From Psoroptes ovis (taxonomy: Eukaryota; Arthropoda; Arachnida; Sarcoptiformes; Psoroptidae): a stretch of DNA of 64,000 nucleotides. The position numbers were made by a program, and so were the translations under genes. Under the pieces are notes generated by a model. That model searched no databases and was not told the origin of the DNA. It saw only the letters and a list, made by a program, of their open reading frames with translations. Positions 61,188 to 64,000 of the stretch are shown here, one piece after another; the stretch's first letter is position 1; every line of letters begins with the position of its first letter. The stretch lies in the NCBI GenBank assembly GCA_002943765.1, contig PQWQ01000020.1, forward strand, positions 1 to 64,000. Reading direction: 5' to 3'.

Positions 61188-61340
61188 TCCTCTGCTTATC
61201 AAAGTGGTGGTGATCTGTTCATATGATTTTTCATTAAATCCCCATATAAATATCATGTTGACAATTTAAAAAAAAATTGTTCTTCCATCTTTTTTATTAC
61301 ATAAATCATATCACAGCCACTTTGATTAGTGGTCCGGATA
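61188..61340 (+). ncRNA. mir-2: mir-2/mir-13 family hairpin 4
   Basis: The 3' arm at 61309-61331 begins TATCACAGCCACTTTGATTA, close to miR-13 and miR-2. The 5' arm CTTATCAAAGTGGTGGTGAT (61195-61214) pairs perfectly over ATCAAAGTGG/CCACTTTGAT. The terminal loop is long, about 90 nt. It is the last hairpin, 148 bp from the stop codon of the opposing carboxypeptidase gene. Confidence 0.92.
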
Positions 61341-61487
61341 CTATTAATCGCAAAATTTATAAAGAGGTAAATATTTGGTTTTGTATTGTTGGTAATATCA
61401 TTTTAAAATTCATCACTATTATCAACATATTTATCAGCAAAGGTAGTTTAATTTAATAACTTGATTATTCAAATGATAAAAAAAATA

Positions 61488-63427
61488 CTAAAGCTCTCTC
61501 TTGATTTCATTTAGCATAGCAATAATTGCATCAAATGTTTCTTCCCCGGTTGGTATTATGTAACGTGCTGGTAATAAAAATCCATACGTGCCGCGATCGG
61601 GTAATTCAATTGTGAAACTGTATCGAATACCAGCAGTACCATAAGCCCAGTCTATTAAAAAATTCATAAATCTTAATATTCAAATGTTCAAAAATTACAG
61701 TCTTAGTAAAAAATTATTTACCATCCGAACCACCAGCAGCTGCATCTATTTTAAAAAATGAAAATTTTAAATTGCGTCAAATTCTATAATAATAGCTTAC
61801 ATAGTAACTGTGCACTGCTGCCATAACGATACTCAGAACCGTGACTCATTTTGAATGCCCTCGATGCAATTTCAGCGATTCTCATCATGGCAGCATAATC
61901 TTTAGGTAATTCTTTCGTATAACCCCTATTAAAATAATTCCATGTAATTTGTCGTGTTATCAAAATGATATGCCCTTACCATGGTGTAAGTATTAGTTGT
62001 GAATATGAATGTAATGATAAAAATAACTTGTATTTTTTGAGTATTTGAAAAGTTTCGAATAATATAAATTATGTATTAACATGTTTCAAATAAAAATAAA
62101 AAAGTTTACCTTGATTCTATCTTTATATTGCATTACATGACTTGCGATTGCTGCTGTTTCTGGTTCCGAAAATGGCCGCGGTCCATGATATGTATTTGAA
62201 CAAGGGCTACCGCTACTGCCTACACGTCCCCATTCATAACCATAATTTCGATTAGGATCAACACCAGCACAAAAGAAGCTGTTGTTTTTTGTATAAAAAC
62301 TGATTATAACATTAATTATTTACTCAAAAAATGATTTTACCCTAAAAATGTGCCAGAATTTCTTGAACGTGTTTTACGCCAAAATCGATCGAATAATCGA
62401 GAATATTCATATCCATCTGGATTGGCCGATGGTAATATATGAAAATCAAATGTTTTCAATATTGAAGCAATTTCACTATTATCTTTTTCTTTGATTAGCT
62501 ATACGAAGGTTTGAATAAAATAATTTTAAATTGATCAATTCATCACAAATCTTAATTAATTGATTACCCTATTAATAAGATATGTAGCTGTTGCTGTCGA
62601 AATCCATTCACGTGCATGAATGCCTGCATCAATATAAACAATTGGTTTATTATTATTATTGTTATAACTGTTGGTGATGAAACTGCTATTCAATACACCA
62701 AGCGTCGAAGATGGATTGAAACCAATTTTAATCAATTTCATTGCACGTCCTTCACCTGATTGACCAATAGTTTCTAGTGTACAAAGATCTGGATTAAAAC
62801 GTGCAATATCATCGACAAATGAATGTATCTGTATAGAGTTTATGAGAAGACTTGTTAATTTAATCCGTATTAAAATTCAAAATTCATCGACAAACATTTG
62901 ATAATGGTTGATAACGTTGAAAAAATGTTGTATCATTCAATGCATACGAATATAACAATGAATTTTCATCATTATCACGTTGCATTTCGACCATTCTAAA
63001 AGTGATTGATTGATTCGATGAAATTTTTTGCTTAAAATTCAATTGAGATTGTCAATATTAATACTCACCTTCCAACATCATCGATTAATGTTTCAGTTGT
63101 TATATTTTTCGTTGCTAAAATTGCTTTGATATCATTATTCAATTGTGGTGCAATCATCAAGTCGACCGATGAATTAAGTGTCATTGGTATTGACCAAAAA
63201 TCTATTATTAAATCACTTCTATCCATATCATCAACATCGTTAGATAGCTGTTGTAAATATAATAATTGTTCATCGTTTTCTGGCCATATTCGCAATACTT
63301 TATAACCATCATATGATTCTTCTTTTGGATTTGAATTCGGATGATGATTTAGATCCGAACATTGGCCACAATATACGAATACACTGATAATAAGAATTAA
63401 ACAAATTGATTTAAAATTTTCCATCAT
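61488..63427 (-). CDS. Secreted M14 metallocarboxypeptidase, CPB-type specificity
   Basis: Exons 63427-63069, 62995-62896, 62828-62568, 62498-62341, 62278-62110, 62026-61980, 61925-61801, 61745-61722 (24 nt) and 61651-61488 join in phase to 468 residues. It is a prepro-enzyme: a signal peptide (ICLILIISVFVYCGQC), an activation propeptide (YDGYKVLRIWPENDEQL), then the catalytic domain. Zinc ligands are His224 and Glu227 (GIHAREW) and His355 (LHSYSQL). Substrate-binding residues are Arg284 (WRKTR), Asn302/Arg303 (DPNRNYG) and Tyr407 (LLYAAAGG); the general base is Glu430 (SFTIEL). Asp414 in GGSDDW sits at the S1' position that is Ile in CPA and Asp in CPB, predicting release of C-terminal Lys/Arg. 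This is probably a digestive enzyme of the gut. Confidence 0.94.
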
Positions 63428-64000
63428 TTTTTTCTAAAAATTTGAAAAAATTACAAGTCCAAAACCACAACAACAAAAAAAAAACAAAATGACCAAACAT
63501 TAATTCGTGATTAATTACTTGTATTTATATATACGAATGATGAGATACAAATCAATGATGATGATAAACTCTCGATTTCCATTTCATTCAATCTCATATG
63601 ATACATGTTGTAAATACGGAACAAATAAGTGAAAAAAAACAAATAGACAAAAATCTATTTGTGTTTGTTACCAATTTGACATTTGAAATATTTGTTTGAT
63701 CAATTTTTTTGGTCGATTTTTGGTTGTCACAATGATTTTCAATCGAAAATATTTCCAATATGTTTCCGCCATTCTTCATGTTTTTCCAATGACATTTTAA
63801 AATTTTTGAATTAAGCCAATAAAAAAAAAGAGAAACATAATTTTTGATTTCAAAAAAAAAAAAAAAAACCAATGGTCACCAACCTTTTGTTCGACCAATA
63901 ACTACCAACTACCAGTTTTGTGATTTCGAAACAATTTGTAAAATTTGATGAATTTCAAAAATTTTCGCGCTCAAAAAATTTTGAAATCAAATCAAAACAA
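63428..64000. other. Upstream region of the carboxypeptidase gene
   Basis: 573 bp with A-rich runs (63475-63487, 63853-63868). The open frame 63594-63872 is T-rich and unsupported. TATTTATATATACG near 63521-63535 could be a TATA element for the carboxypeptidase about 100 bp downstream on the minus strand. Confidence 0.5.

Noticed and set aside
63594..63872. 92-residue minus-strand frame at the right edge
   Set aside because: Phe/Lys-rich translation of T- and A-rich DNA; likely the carboxypeptidase promoter region.
1..64000. tRNA, rRNA or snRNA genes
   Set aside because: I looked for T-loop words such as GGTTCGAATCC and cloverleaf-like pairs and found none convincing; a tRNAscan-SE and Infernal run would settle this.

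Overview
The window looks like nuclear DNA of a compact, AT-rich arthropod genome; an astigmatid mite is my best guess. Coding genes are densely packed on both strands. Introns are mostly 50-90 bp with GT/AG ends. Proteins carry many poly-Asn, Gln, Ser and His runs. A miR-71 hairpin sits beside miR-2 family hairpins, which points to a protostome and away from vertebrates and Drosophila, both of which lack miR-71. Identifications come from recalled family motifs, not a database search. Exon boundaries were read by hand and checked for reading-frame phase.

Layout: 1-2930 is a tandem satellite of ~35-36 bp monomers. 3168-16942 holds FAM43 (-), DHX35 (+), an MTSS1/MIM I-BAR protein (-), NFS1 cysteine desulfurase (-), FRG1 (-) and DDX51 (+). 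17565-29308 holds the AP-1 gamma adaptin (+), SDR39U1 (-) with IFT43 (+) nested in its first long intron, the SLC12A9 transporter (+) and an unrecognised Ser-rich protein (-). 29309-31639 is an intergenic block with an 80-bp mariner-type MITE and a long palindrome. 31640-40291 holds a TRIM-NHL protein (+), SEC62 (+), a TMEM138-like protein (-) and a small four-helix membrane protein (-). 40292-45856 is a ~5.6 kb gap with a second MITE copy. 45857-55234 holds RSPRY1 (+), ICA69/ICA1 (-) and AP-2 alpha adaptin (+). 55235-60460 is another gap. 60460-61340 is a five-hairpin miR-71/miR-2 cluster (+). It ends about 150 bp from the stop codon of a secreted M14 carboxypeptidase (-) with carboxypeptidase-B-type specificity.

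The genes do not form an operon and most are unrelated housekeeping functions: RNA helicases and ribosome biogenesis (DHX35, DDX51, FRG1), Fe-S supply (NFS1), clathrin adaptors and BAR-type membrane benders (AP1G, AP2A, ICA69, MTSS1), ER translocation (SEC62), cilium parts (IFT43, probably TMEM138) and ubiquitin ligases (TRIM-NHL, RSPRY1). The most informative non-coding items are the microRNA cluster, the satellite with higher-order structure, the matched MITE pair, three CTCF-like sites in intergenic gaps, and a 16-base element shared upstream of two helicase genes.
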